Origin: Ignatzschineria sp. RMDPL8A
GTDB lineage: Bacteria > Pseudomonadota > Gammaproteobacteria > Cardiobacteriales > Wohlfahrtiimonadaceae
Reading direction: 5' to 3'
Assembly (NCBI RefSeq): GCF_029815055.1
Contig: NZ_JAPPWA010000002.1
Span: 744,001 to 808,000 of the forward strand
DNA: 64,000 bases
Below the pieces are notes generated by a model. The model saw nothing but the letters and a program-made list of their open reading frames with translations, ran no database searches and was not told the DNA's origin. The position numbers and the translations under genes were made by a program. This document shows, one piece after another, positions 8,343 through 17,080 of the stretch (its first letter is position 1; every line of letters starts with the position of its first letter).

Positions 8343-8723
8343 TGCGCGGTAAAATGTTGAGAGCGGGCTGATTTGAAATGGAAAGAGAGCTAAAAAGGGA
8401 AAGAGCGGTTTTTTATCCAAATTAACTACAAATAAGTTACCTTTTAACCCTCATTCTTATGGGCTTCTCAATTTTTACGCTTTTTATAGAATACCCATTG
8501 CGCCCTTTTTTGAAATGGTGTATTAATGAACGATGCACTTCTGCAAAGTGAGTGTTTTCTTGGCCAAGCATCCAAAAGATGGGCCAAATTACTAAAAAAC
8601 ACGCCGTCCAAAAGATGGTCAAAAATATTGCAACAACAGCGCGAATGCACTCGATATTCGCCGATAATACAATAATATCTTACTATTTTTGACTTACTAT
8701 ATTTTATAAAAGGAAGTATACCC
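8343..8723. other. Non-coding gap before the first MHS transporter
   Basis: About 380 bp between the dsbC terminator and the transporter. On the minus strand (8437-8679) an open frame without a good start encodes one strongly hydrophobic stretch, but nothing supports it as a gene. The plus strand must hold the transporter promoter; no consensus -35/-10 pair stands out. Confidence 0.5.
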
Positions 8724-10091
8724 ATGAGTTCTGCAACTGGGGCTGATGGTCAGCCCATGGCGCGCCCATTAAATCGTGAAGATTATAAAACGTTAACGCT
8801 TTCATCGCTCGGTGGAACGCTTGAATTCTACGATTTCGTCATTTATGCACTCTATATTGAAACGATCGTCAAACCGCTATTTCTCCCGGCGGACATTTCA
8901 CCACTCATTGCCGACCTCTTTGCATGGGGCGGATTTGCCGCAGGGTATATTGCTCGCCCGATTGGTGGGGTAATTATGGCGCACTTTGGTGATGTCCTTG
9001 GCCGTAAAAAGATGTTTACTTTGAGCGTTGCGATGATGGCGCTCCCGACCTTTATTATTGGGCTCCTTCCTACCTATGCGCAGATCGGTATGTTTGCGCC
9101 GATTTTACTCGTGATTATGCGGATGTTCCAAGGCGCTGCGATTGGCGGTGAAATGCCGGGCGCGTGGGTCTTTATTGCAGAACATACTCCGAAAAACCGC
9201 TACGGTCTTGGTATTGGTACCTTAACAAGTGGTATCACAGGCGGAATTTTACTGGGCTTTTTAGTCTCAATCATTATCGACTTAAATTATTCGAAAGCCG
9301 AGATCTTATCGTACGCATGGAGAATTCCATTTATCGCGGGCGGTATCTTTGGAATTATCGCGGTATTCTTACGCCGTTATCTATCTGAAACACCGATTTT
9401 TAAAGAGATGGCTGCGCAAAAAGCGCTCTCAAAAGAGATCCCGATGATGACGGTGTTAAAAAGTCATAAAATTGCCTGTTTAATTGTGGCATTTTTAACT
9501 TGGTCGCTCTCAACGGCGATCATGGTGGGGATTTTAATTACCCCTGTTGCCGTACTTGGAAAAATGCATGGAATTGAGCCGCTTAACGCTCGTATCGCCG
9601 GGTCAATTGCCGCATTAACGTTAACCATTGGATGTGTATTTTGGGGTTGGTTGGAAGATAAAATTAAAACGCGTCTTAACATGCTTTTTGCATGGGGTGG
9701 ACTCGCCGTTTCAAGCCTCTATTTTTACTACAGCTTAACGCAAGGCATTTCGATGAATATGGTCTATATCAATTACGGGATTATGGGCTTCTTTGTGGGC
9801 GCGATTGCGTTAACGCCGGTGGTTGGAACGCGCGCATTCCCGCCAGCGATCCGCTATTCAGGTCTATCATTTTCATACAATTTAGCCTACGCGGTATTCA
9901 GTGCGATTACGCCGATGTTGACGCTTAAATTGCTCGGCGTGACGCCACTTGGCGCAGGCATCTATATTGCCGGTGTTTCGATCTTAGCGATCTTAGTGGC
10001 GTTCTATCCGCTCTCGTATAAAGGGTGGGAAGCGAAAGGAGCGACTCCAGCCGTTAAGCCTGAGGTGAAAGGGGCATTAGGCGCAATGTAA
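8724..10091 (+). CDS. MHS-family (metabolite:H+ symporter) MFS transporter, copy 1
   Basis: A 455-residue inner-membrane protein with 12 predicted helices. The opening LGGTLEFYDFVIYAL is typical of the MHS family (ProP, KgtP and citrate carriers). The loop 2-3 motif is GDVLGRKKMF, and loop 4-5 has RMFQGAAIGGE. The substrate cannot be told from sequence; organic acids or betaine-like compounds are typical. AAAAGGAAG precedes the ATG. A paralogue lies 343 bp downstream on the same strand. A terminator between them suggests separate transcription. Confidence 0.85.
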   Translation: MSSATGADGQPMARPLNREDYKTLTLSSLGGTLEFYDFVIYALYIETIVKPLFLPADISPLIADLFAWGGFAAGYIARPIGGVIMAHFGDVLGRKKMFTLSVAMMALPTFIIGLLPTYAQIGMFAPILLVIMRMFQGAAIGGEMPGAWVFIAEHTPKNRYGLGIGTLTSGITGGILLGFLVSIIIDLNYSKAEILSYAWRIPFIAGGIFGIIAVFLRRYLSETPIFKEMAAQKALSKEIPMMTVLKSHKIACLIVAFLTWSLSTAIMVGILITPVAVLGKMHGIEPLNARIAGSIAALTLTIGCVFWGWLEDKIKTRLNMLFAWGGLAVSSLYFYYSLTQGISMNMVYINYGIMGFFVGAIALTPVVGTRAFPPAIRYSGLSFSYNLAYAVFSAITPMLTLKLLGVTPLGAGIYIAGVSILAILVAFYPLSYKGWEAKGATPAVKPEVKGALGAM

Positions 10092-10163
10092 ATTCGCTTA
10101 AAACGTTTCAGACGCTTATCCCATCGATAGTCGGCCATCGATAGGGATGAAGATGCATAAACT

Positions 10164-10198
10164 AGGGAAGCATGGTCATCTGCCAGCTTCTCTTTTTG
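10164..10198 (+). terminator. Terminator between the two MHS transporters
   Basis: GGAAGC-A-TGG pairs with CCA-GCTTCT around the loop TCATCTG. TCTTTTT follows. The rest of the 343-bp gap (10092-10434) is AT-rich; ATCGAT occurs twice, 10 bp apart, near 10124-10140. It probably carries the promoter of copy 2. Confidence 0.65.
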
Positions 10199-10434
10199 TT
10201 ATGTCCTAATTAAAAAATTGAGGTGATCGCCATTGCTAAACAGGGTTAAGTTGTGTATTAATGAATGAAACGAATTAAATTATTCGTTTTTAAATCGATA
10301 AAATTAAAATAATTCTAAAGATGTATCTAAATAAAGAATATTATTGCTCCAAATGCTTTTTTAGGGCAATCAATAAAAATAGAGATACACAACCGATACA
10401 CAATAATACGACTAAAAGATACGAGGATGGGTTC

Positions 10435-11778
10435 ATGAGTATTGCGATCAATGCCGACGGCTACCCGGTGGCGCGGCGCTTAAATCGTCACGACTATAAA
10501 ACACTAACATTATCATCACTTGGCGGGACGCTGGAGTTTTACGATTTCGTCATTTATGCGCTTTATATTGAGACCATTGTTAAACCGCTTTTTCTGCCGA
10601 GTGATATTTCGCCGCTCATTGCCGATCTTTTTGCATGGGGCGGATTTGCCGCGGGGTATATTGCTCGCCCGATTGGTGGCGTGATTATGGCGCACTTTGG
10701 TGATGTGCTTGGCCGTAAAAAGATGTTTACTTTGAGCGTTGCGATGATGGCGCTCCCGACCTTTATTATTGGGCTCCTTCCGACTTATGCGCAGATCAGC
10801 ATGTTTGCGCCGATTTTACTGGTGATTATGCGGATGTTCCAAGGGGCTGCGATTGGTGGTGAGATGCCGGGCGCGTGGGTCTTTATTGCCGAGCATACGC
10901 CGAAAAATCGTTCCGGTCTTGGGATTGGGGTATTAACGAGTGGCATTAGCGGCGGAATTTTATTGGGCTTTTTGGTCTCAATCATGATCGATTTAAACTA
11001 CTCAAAAGCTGAGATTTTATCCTACGCATGGCGGATTCCCTTTATTGCCGGCGGTGTTTTTGGAATTATCGCGGTCTATTTACGCCGTTACTTATCGGAA
11101 ACGCCGATCTTCCAAGAGATGTCCGAAACTAAAAGTTTATCGAAAGAGATTCCGGTGATGACGGTATTAAAACGCCATAAAATTGCCTGCGTTATTGTGG
11201 GACTCTTAACTTGGTCGCTTTCCACGACGATTATGATCGGGATTTTGATTACGCCGGTCGCGATTCTTGGAAAAATGTATGGCATGGAACCGCTCAATGC
11301 GCGGATTGCGGGATCGATTGCGGCGCTGAGTTTAAGCTTTGGTTGTATCTTCTGGGGCTTTATGGAAGATCAATTAAAAACGCGTCTTAATATGGTGCTC
11401 TCGTGGGGTGGACTCGCGCTCTCGAGCCTCTATTTTTACTATAGTTTAACCCGCGGGATTAGCCTTGAGATGATCTATGTTAATTATGCAGTGATGGGCT
11501 TTTTTGCAGGGGCTGCGACGACGCCTCCCATTATTGGAACGCGTGTTTTCCCGCCTGCAGTGCGTTATTCAGGCTTATCGTTTTCTTATAATTTGGCCTA
11601 TGCGATCTTTAGTGCGATCACGCCGATGTTTACTCTCTATCTCCTCGGGATTACCCCGATGGGGGCAGGAATCTATATTGTGGGGATCTCGATGCTTGCG
11701 ATTTTGGTGAGCTCCTATCCGCTTTCGTATAAAGGTTGGACGGCGCCGGTTGAGAGTAAATTTACTGAAATTGCGTAA
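10435..11778 (+). CDS. MHS-family MFS transporter, copy 2
   Basis: A 447-residue paralogue of the 8724-10091 product, alike along its whole length and nearly identical over the first 150 residues. It has the same LGGTLEFYDFVIYAL, GDVLGRKKMF and RMFQGAAIGGE motifs. An in-frame ATG at 10321 would add 38 residues not seen in copy 1, so the ATG at 10435 with GAGG upstream is preferred. A 74-bp run is identical at nucleotide level between the copies (8997-9070 and 10708-10781) while flanking third positions differ, hinting at local gene conversion. Confidence 0.85.
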   Translation: MSIAINADGYPVARRLNRHDYKTLTLSSLGGTLEFYDFVIYALYIETIVKPLFLPSDISPLIADLFAWGGFAAGYIARPIGGVIMAHFGDVLGRKKMFTLSVAMMALPTFIIGLLPTYAQISMFAPILLVIMRMFQGAAIGGEMPGAWVFIAEHTPKNRSGLGIGVLTSGISGGILLGFLVSIMIDLNYSKAEILSYAWRIPFIAGGVFGIIAVYLRRYLSETPIFQEMSETKSLSKEIPVMTVLKRHKIACVIVGLLTWSLSTTIMIGILITPVAILGKMYGMEPLNARIAGSIAALSLSFGCIFWGFMEDQLKTRLNMVLSWGGLALSSLYFYYSLTRGISLEMIYVNYAVMGFFAGAATTPPIIGTRVFPPAVRYSGLSFSYNLAYAIFSAITPMFTLYLLGITPMGAGIYIVGISMLAILVSSYPLSYKGWTAPVESKFTEIA

Positions 11779-11810
11779 AAAGTTGCGTAACAGATAAGCC
11801 ATCTGGACAA

Positions 11811-11850
11811 CAAAGAGGGAATGCATTTTACAACATTCCCTCTCTTTTTA
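11811..11850 (+). terminator. Terminator after MHS copy 2
   Basis: GAGGGAATG pairs with CATTCCCTC around CATTTTACAA, followed by TCTTTTTA. It lies 35 bp after the transporter stop. It may also help stop transcription coming from yhbY on the other strand. Confidence 0.85.
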
Positions 11851-12013
11851 TTTATGGCTTTTGTGTGCTTTGAACGGCGGGTCGCTCTTATTACGCGGCA
11901 ATTTAATTGCTAAATGAGACTCTTTTTCGTTGCGCTGAACCGGGCTTTTTGTTAGGATTCGGTCGTACCCATTTAATACCGATCAAAGTGAAATCGTACG
12001 GTGCTTGGCTCGA

Positions 12014-12322
12014 TTATTTGATCGAATCAAACATAATTTTTGGCGCTTCATGATTGCGCTTAAAGAGAACGGCCATGCGTCCAATTTGTTGAACGAGTTG
12101 GGCATCGACTACTTGAATCAGCTCTTTTACGAGCGCATCACGCTCAGCTTTATCGCCTGCGACCTTAACTTTAATAAGCTCATGGTGAGTGAGCGCGCGG
12201 CGAGTCTCTTCAACGAAATTTTCCGTGAGACCTTTATCGCCCATGATCATGACGGGGTTTAAATGGTGCGCTTTCGCTTTTAAAAGTTTAATATGGTCGT
12301 TTGTTAATTTAATTTGTGTCAT
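12014..12322 (-). CDS. yhbY: Ribosome assembly RNA-binding protein YhbY (CRM domain)
   Basis: A 102-residue CRM-domain protein that associates with pre-50S particles. It shows LKAKAHHLNPVMIMGDKGLTENFV, whose GDKGLT loop matches the GxxG RNA-binding loop of the family, and the closing GRMAVLFKRN. The start is taken at 12322, where the family begins (MTQIKLTNDHIK); the open frame runs on upstream without support. In Escherichia coli yhbY is also divergent from rlmE-ftsH. Its start codon overlaps that of the divergent gene at 12321. Confidence 0.9.
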   Translation of the reverse strand: MTQIKLTNDHIKLLKAKAHHLNPVMIMGDKGLTENFVEETRRALTHHELIKVKVAGDKAERDALVKELIQVVDAQLVQQIGRMAVLFKRNHEAPKIMFDSIK

Positions 12323-12626
12323 GAATAGTAATAATAATCCAGATAATAAAGAGATAAGGGTAGCACAAAATTCGCAAATAAGTAACCTTTTTACAGGGCT
12401 TAGAGGCGTTGCGGCAGTGATGTTAATCACGGGAATTGTGCTCGTTATCATCTTCTCATTTTTAGAGGTGTCACCGCTCGTTGAGTGGGGCGTTTTACTT
12501 TTGTTTGGCGTCGCAAGCGGCGGCTATTTAATGGGTAGAGCGCGGTCAATTTTGACCCAAATCGAGGCGCACAAGGCGCAGACAGAACAAAGAGAAACAC
12601 AGAGGGAACACGATGAACAAGAATAG
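12321..12626 (+). CDS. Small membrane protein, unknown function
   Basis: A 101-residue protein not recognised as a known family. An Asn-rich polar N-terminus is followed by two hydrophobic helices (about residues 31-52 and 58-75). A strongly charged Gln/Glu/Arg-rich helical tail of about 25 residues follows, probably coiled-coil. It overlaps the next gene by 14 bp (stop 12624-12626, rlmE-like ATG 12613), suggesting translational coupling. The proposed ATG shares the CATG palindrome with the divergent yhbY ATG and has no clear ribosome site, so the start is uncertain. An inner-membrane adaptor is possible because FtsH is encoded downstream; that is inference. Confidence 0.6.
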   Translation: MNSNNNPDNKEIRVAQNSQISNLFTGLRGVAAVMLITGIVLVIIFSFLEVSPLVEWGVLLLFGVASGGYLMGRARSILTQIEAHKAQTEQRETQREHDEQE

Positions 12627-13239
12627 ACAACCCCACATGCGAGAGCGCGATGCGATGCAAGATCAGGCGCACCGCGATGGTTATCGCTCAAAAGAGATCT
12701 ACTCACTTTTAGAAATTGATCAAAAAGATCGGATTTTCAAACCTGGACAACTCGTCGTTGATCTTGGTGCATGTCCCGGCAGTTTCAGCGAATATGCCCT
12801 TGAAAAAGTGGGGCGTAAAGGGCGTGTAATCGGCCTTGATAAACGTGAGATTTTTAATCCCGTTCCTAATTTAGAATACGTTGTGGGCGATTTTCACGAT
12901 GAAGCGGTTTTTAATGAACTGATTGAAACGTTAAATGGTGAAAAAATTGATGTGGTGCTTTCTGATATGGAGCCGCGCATCAGTGGAATTAAGGATGTGG
13001 ATCAATCGCGCCGTATCTATTTAGCGGAACTTGCGTATGATCTTGCAATCAATCACCTCAATAAAGGCGGAGCATTTATCACGCGGATGAGTAAAGGCAA
13101 AGGGTTTGATGAATATTTGCAAGCGCTTCGCGACCATTTTTCGAAAGTGAGAACGCAAAATATTGTGGAGCAAAATGCCGATCCACGTCGTGAAAAAACG
13201 CCTGTACTATACTTAGTAGCAACGGGATTTCGAGGATAG
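12613..13239 (+). CDS. RlmE/FtsJ-family rRNA methyltransferase homologue with altered catalytic tetrad
   Basis: A 208-residue Rossmann methyltransferase-fold protein. RlmE makes 2'-O-methyl U2552 in 23S rRNA and helps 50S assembly. The SAM site is recognisable (VVDLGACPGSFSE, residues 48-60), as are LSDMEPRISG and GKGFDEYL. Aligned by eye with Escherichia coli RlmE, the K-D-K-E tetrad (K38, D124, K164, E199) reads Ser31, Asp118, Arg158, Val198, so only the Asp is kept. Position in the genome (yhbY side, before ftsH) is that of true rlmE. Either the protein is inactive and kept for a structural or binding role, or it uses other residues. GAGGGA precedes the ATG. Confidence 0.8.
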   Translation: MNKNRQPHMRERDAMQDQAHRDGYRSKEIYSLLEIDQKDRIFKPGQLVVDLGACPGSFSEYALEKVGRKGRVIGLDKREIFNPVPNLEYVVGDFHDEAVFNELIETLNGEKIDVVLSDMEPRISGIKDVDQSRRIYLAELAYDLAINHLNKGGAFITRMSKGKGFDEYLQALRDHFSKVRTQNIVEQNADPRREKTPVLYLVATGFRG

Positions 13240-13475
13240 TGATTTAATCGGTAAAAATCGCCATTAAATTTGCGCTTTTTGCTTGAAAATCGAAAATTTA
13301 TCTACACTATAGAGAGGATATCGGCATCTTTTAGACAAAAATACGGTATTATAGTGAGTGGATTAATGAGGCAGCACGCCCTCATCAGCGGAGCATCCTA
13401 TTAAGGAGATTCCATTCGTATCATCGGACTTACGCAAAACGCGGGGTCTTTTTAACGATAATTGAGGTTAGTCTT

Positions 13476-15380
13476 TTGAAGTACACTGGAAGAGATATCG
13501 CAATCTGGCTCGGTATTGGAATGTTTATTTTATTCCTATTCCAAGGCTTTGGCAGTAGCGGTGGAAGAGAAATTAGATACTCTGATTTCCTCGATCAAGT
13601 CGATCGTGGACAGATTAAAGAAGTGACAATTACCGGGTCAGCCATTGATGGTGTGACCAATGATAATCGTCGTTTTTCAACCATCAGCCCGGAAACAGAC
13701 AACGGTCCAATGATTGATACATTGCGCCAAAATAAAGTCTCTTTTGATGGGCGTTCGATGAAAACGCAAGGCGTCTTATTAAGCGTCTTTTTAAACCTAT
13801 TGCCGATCTTACTCTTGCTCGGTTTCTTTGTCTTTATGATGCGCCAATCTTCAGGCGGGGGTAAAAACCCGATGAGCTTTGGTAAATCAAAAGCACGAAT
13901 GTTAACGCAAGATCAGATCAAAACCACCTTTGCTGACGTTGCAGGGGCTGATGAAGCGAAACAAGAAGTGGGCGAAATTGTTGAGTTCTTGCGTGATCCA
14001 TCGCGATTCCAAAAACTCGGGGGCACAATGCCTCGCGGTATCTTAATGGTGGGATCACCCGGTACCGGTAAAACATTGCTCGCAAAAGCGATTGCAGGGG
14101 AAGCGCGCGTTCCGTTTTTCACCATTTCAGGCTCTGACTTTATGGAGATGTTTGTCGGGGTTGGGGCCTCGCGTGTTCGTGATATGTTTGAGCAAGCGAA
14201 AAAACATGCGCCGTGCATTATCTTTATTGATGAGATTGATGCGGTCGGTCGCCATCGTGGTGCGGGATTAGGCGGCGGTCATGATGAGCGTGAGCAAACC
14301 CTTAACCAGCTACTCGTTGAGATGGATGGATTTAACGAAAATGAAGGCGTGATTGTAATCGCAGCGACGAACCGTCCTGACGTATTAGACCCAGCGCTCC
14401 TTCGTCCGGGCCGTTTTGACAGACAAGTGGTCGTACCGCTTCCGGATGTTAAAGGCCGTGTGCAAATCTTAAATGTCCATATGAAGAAAATTAAAGCGTC
14501 GAGTGATATCAATGTCGAACACATTGCCCGCGGGACACCTGGATTTTCGGGGGCAGACCTTGCAAATCTTGTGAACGAAGCGGCTCTTTTTGCAGCGCGT
14601 CGTGATCAAAAAGAGGTCTACATGAAAGATATGGAAGATGCGAAAGATAAGATCATGATGGGCGCTGAGCGCAACTCAATGGTGATGACCGAAGATGATA
14701 AACGTTTAACGGCGTATCATGAAGCGGGGCACGCCATTGTGGGCTATCGCCTTAAATCGGATCCGGTTTATAAAGTGACGATCATTCCGCGCGGCCGCGC
14801 ACTTGGTGTGACGATGACGCTTCCTGAGCGTGATCATGTGAGTGTTCCTCGTCGTTGGCTTGAAAATAAACTTGCGATGGTATTTGGTGGCCGAATCGCT
14901 GAAGAAATTATCTTTGGTTACGATGCGGTTACAACTGGTGCGGCGAGTGATATTCAGCACGCAACGAGCTTAGCGAAAAGCATGGTTACCAAATGGGGTC
15001 TTTCCGATAAACTCGGATTTAGAACCTATTCAGACGATAATGATGAGCCATTCTTAGGTCGCTCTATGGGCGGTGGCGCGAATGGTGTATCGGATCAAAC
15101 GGCTCGTTTAGTCGATGAAGAGATCCGCGCAGTGATTGATCGAAATTATGAGCGTGCTGAGCAAGTTCTGAATGATGATATCGATAAACTTCACAAAATG
15201 GCAGAAGTCCTCTTAGAGCTTGAAACGATCGATGCGGATCAAGTTAAAGAGATTATGGAAGGCAAGCCTGTGACCGGTTATTCAAAAGATAACGAGGGCA
15301 GTGATGATGATTTAAGCGATAGTGATGTTGCGGAAGAGAAAGAGTTCCGTGCACCGCCAAAGCTTGATCCGATCTCATAA
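13476..15380 (+). CDS. ftsH: ATP-dependent zinc metalloprotease FtsH
   Basis: A 634-residue membrane-anchored AAA+ protease that degrades misfolded membrane proteins and regulators. Two transmembrane helices (about 8-24 and 100-122) flank a periplasmic domain. The AAA domain has Walker A G193SPGTGKT, Walker [12 protein letters not shown] and the SRH region with RPGRFDR. The zinc motif HEAGH is at 415-419. The Walker A reads GSPGTGKT rather than the usual GPPGTGKT. The acidic low-complexity tail is normal. The TTG start at 13476, with GAGG upstream, matches the family start; no in-frame ATG exists upstream. The gene is 236 bp after the rlmE-like gene and may have its own promoter. Confidence 0.95.
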   Translation: MKYTGRDIAIWLGIGMFILFLFQGFGSSGGREIRYSDFLDQVDRGQIKEVTITGSAIDGVTNDNRRFSTISPETDNGPMIDTLRQNKVSFDGRSMKTQGVLLSVFLNLLPILLLLGFFVFMMRQSSGGGKNPMSFGKSKARMLTQDQIKTTFADVAGADEAKQEVGEIVEFLRDPSRFQKLGGTMPRGILMVGSPGTGKTLLAKAIAGEARVPFFTISGSDFMEMFVGVGASRVRDMFEQAKKHAPCIIFIDEIDAVGRHRGAGLGGGHDEREQTLNQLLVEMDGFNENEGVIVIAATNRPDVLDPALLRPGRFDRQVVVPLPDVKGRVQILNVHMKKIKASSDINVEHIARGTPGFSGADLANLVNEAALFAARRDQKEVYMKDMEDAKDKIMMGAERNSMVMTEDDKRLTAYHEAGHAIVGYRLKSDPVYKVTIIPRGRALGVTMTLPERDHVSVPRRWLENKLAMVFGGRIAEEIIFGYDAVTTGAASDIQHATSLAKSMVTKWGLSDKLGFRTYSDDNDEPFLGRSMGGGANGVSDQTARLVDEEIRAVIDRNYERAEQVLNDDIDKLHKMAEVLLELETIDADQVKEIMEGKPVTGYSKDNEGSDDDLSDSDVAEEKEFRAPPKLDPIS

Positions 15381-15424
15381 TTCGGGACACACTTAAGTAA
15401 CGACTGACTTCAAATAAAAAAGAG

Positions 15425-15455
15425 CGCCATCTTGAATGCAAGGTGGCGTTTTTTT
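15425..15455 (+). terminator. Terminator of ftsH
   Basis: Ten-base stem CGCCATCTTG/CAAGGTGGCG (one G:T pair) with loop AATG, followed by seven T. Confidence 0.92.
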
Positions 15456-15615
15456 ACGCCTAAAGATAATTTATAGGGGCACATGCCGGCTCGATTGCTT
15501 TATTAAGGAAGCGTGTTAGGATTGGTAAAGAGCGCTGTTTTACCCCGGTAATTGCGTGAATTAATCAACCTCGTTATACACTAAAAAATCTGCCAAAAAT
15601 CCAAGGAGAATTTCC

Positions 15616-16860
15616 ATGTCACACGCTGATGACGCCCCCATTATTGATCCTGAATCCGCTCATGAATTGACCGCTATTATGGCGCAACTTAAAGCCTGGC
15701 AACCGCTTGCTAAACGGACAAGACAAGCGATCCATCAAGCGCCCGAGCTTGGCTTTCATGAACATAAGACCCGCGATCTGATTATTCAAAAATTGACGGA
15801 ATATGGCGTCGATGAGATCGATACACGGTTTGGCGGGACGGGCGTTGTTGCGGTGATCTATGGTGATCCTAAATCAGCGGATCAAAATAAAGGCCCCACC
15901 ATCGGACTTCGCGCGGATATGGATGCATTACCGATTGAAGAGGAGAACACTTTTTCGCACATCTCACCCCATAAAAATTGCATGCACGCTTGCGGGCACG
16001 ATGGGCATGTGACGATGCTTCTGCTTGCGGCAAAATATTTGGCTACTTTCCGCGGGTTTAAGGGGAAAGTGATTCTCTATTTTCAGCCAGCTGAAGAAGG
16101 ATTAGGCGGTGCGCGCCAGATGATTGATGATGAAAAACTCTTTGATTTTTATCCTGCCGATCGCGTCTATGCGCTTCATAATTGGCCGGGCATTCCGGCG
16201 GGGAAAATGGCGTTTAAACCCTATAATGTGATGGCCAGTACCGATAATTTCACCATCCATGTAGAGGGCAAGGGCGGGCATGCGGGGATGCCACAAACCT
16301 CGAACGACCCGCTTTTAATGGCGATGCATATCTATCAAGGGATTCAGGGCATGGTGAGCCGTACCTTTAGTCCGCTCGATCCGGTTGTGATCTCGGTAAC
16401 GCAAATTCATGGCGGCGATACCTTTAATGTAATTGCCGATTCCGCCGAGATGAATGGGACGATTCGTACCCAGTCTGATGAGGTGCGTGAGGATCTGCTT
16501 GCGCGCCTTGAGACATTAGTTACCCATATAGCTAAAGCCTTTGGTGGAAGTGCACGTTTTGAGCTTTCGGATCTTGAAAATCCGGTGGCAGTCAATGATC
16601 TTGAAGCGACGCATGAAGCGACAACGATTGCACGAAATCTTTTAGGCGATGAAAATGTACTAACCGATATTGAACCAATGATGGCCGGTGATGATTTCTC
16701 CTACTTTTTACGCCATATTAAAGGCTGTTACGCATTTATTGGAAATGGCTCAGACAGTGCGCCACTCCATAATAGTTTCTACGATTTTAACGATGAGATT
16801 TTGCCGATTGGCGCGGCATATTTTGCAGCGTTAGTGTATGGTTCGCCGTTACAAGCATAA
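15616..16860 (+). CDS. M20-family amidohydrolase (hippurate/N-acyl-amino-acid hydrolase type)
   Basis: A 414-residue cytosolic metal-dependent hydrolase that removes acyl groups from amino acids or related amides. Family motifs are GLRADMDALPI, the metal-binding ACGHDGHVTM, FQPAEEGLGGARQMI with the catalytic Glu, HNWPGIPAG, and MMAGDDFSYF near the C-terminus. A dimerisation domain sits in the middle (about 200-310). Substrate preference cannot be assigned. AAGGAG is 8 bases before the ATG. It appears monocistronic. Confidence 0.88.
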   Translation: MSHADDAPIIDPESAHELTAIMAQLKAWQPLAKRTRQAIHQAPELGFHEHKTRDLIIQKLTEYGVDEIDTRFGGTGVVAVIYGDPKSADQNKGPTIGLRADMDALPIEEENTFSHISPHKNCMHACGHDGHVTMLLLAAKYLATFRGFKGKVILYFQPAEEGLGGARQMIDDEKLFDFYPADRVYALHNWPGIPAGKMAFKPYNVMASTDNFTIHVEGKGGHAGMPQTSNDPLLMAMHIYQGIQGMVSRTFSPLDPVVISVTQIHGGDTFNVIADSAEMNGTIRTQSDEVREDLLARLETLVTHIAKAFGGSARFELSDLENPVAVNDLEATHEATTIARNLLGDENVLTDIEPMMAGDDFSYFLRHIKGCYAFIGNGSDSAPLHNSFYDFNDEILPIGAAYFAALVYGSPLQA

Positions 16861-17080
16861 ACTAGCACTTAAAACAAACGTAAAGTATTCGTAACTCATT
16901 ATTATTCCGCTCAAATTCATCATCATTGCTGATATCCGCTTGATCGAATGCTCATTGATTGGTGGAGATAGATGGACGACAACCCTTGCAAATACTGCTT
17001 TATGTCATCTTTCCGCAAGGTGGTTATAGTATGATGAAGTCAGGTAGAAAACTTAATTAACGTTCATAAAGGAGTATCGC

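Noticed and set aside
8437-8679. Minus-strand open frame with a strongly hydrophobic helix in the gap before the MHS transporter
   Set aside because: No ATG, only a TTG inside the frame, no ribosome site and no recognisable family. A chance or decayed frame is more likely.
9164-9388. Additional plus-strand frames within the MHS transporters and other large genes
   Set aside because: They are shadows in other frames of long conserved genes; none has a ribosome site or family motifs.
13403-13450. Possible short leader peptide before ftsH (AAGGAG, then ATT-started codons ending in TAA)
   Set aside because: It needs an ATT start, which is very rare, and there is no sign of an attenuator hairpin tied to it.
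16861-17080. FNR-type site upstream of the di-haem peroxidase
   Set aside because: TTGAT and ATTGAT occur but in the wrong orientation and spacing for an FNR dyad.
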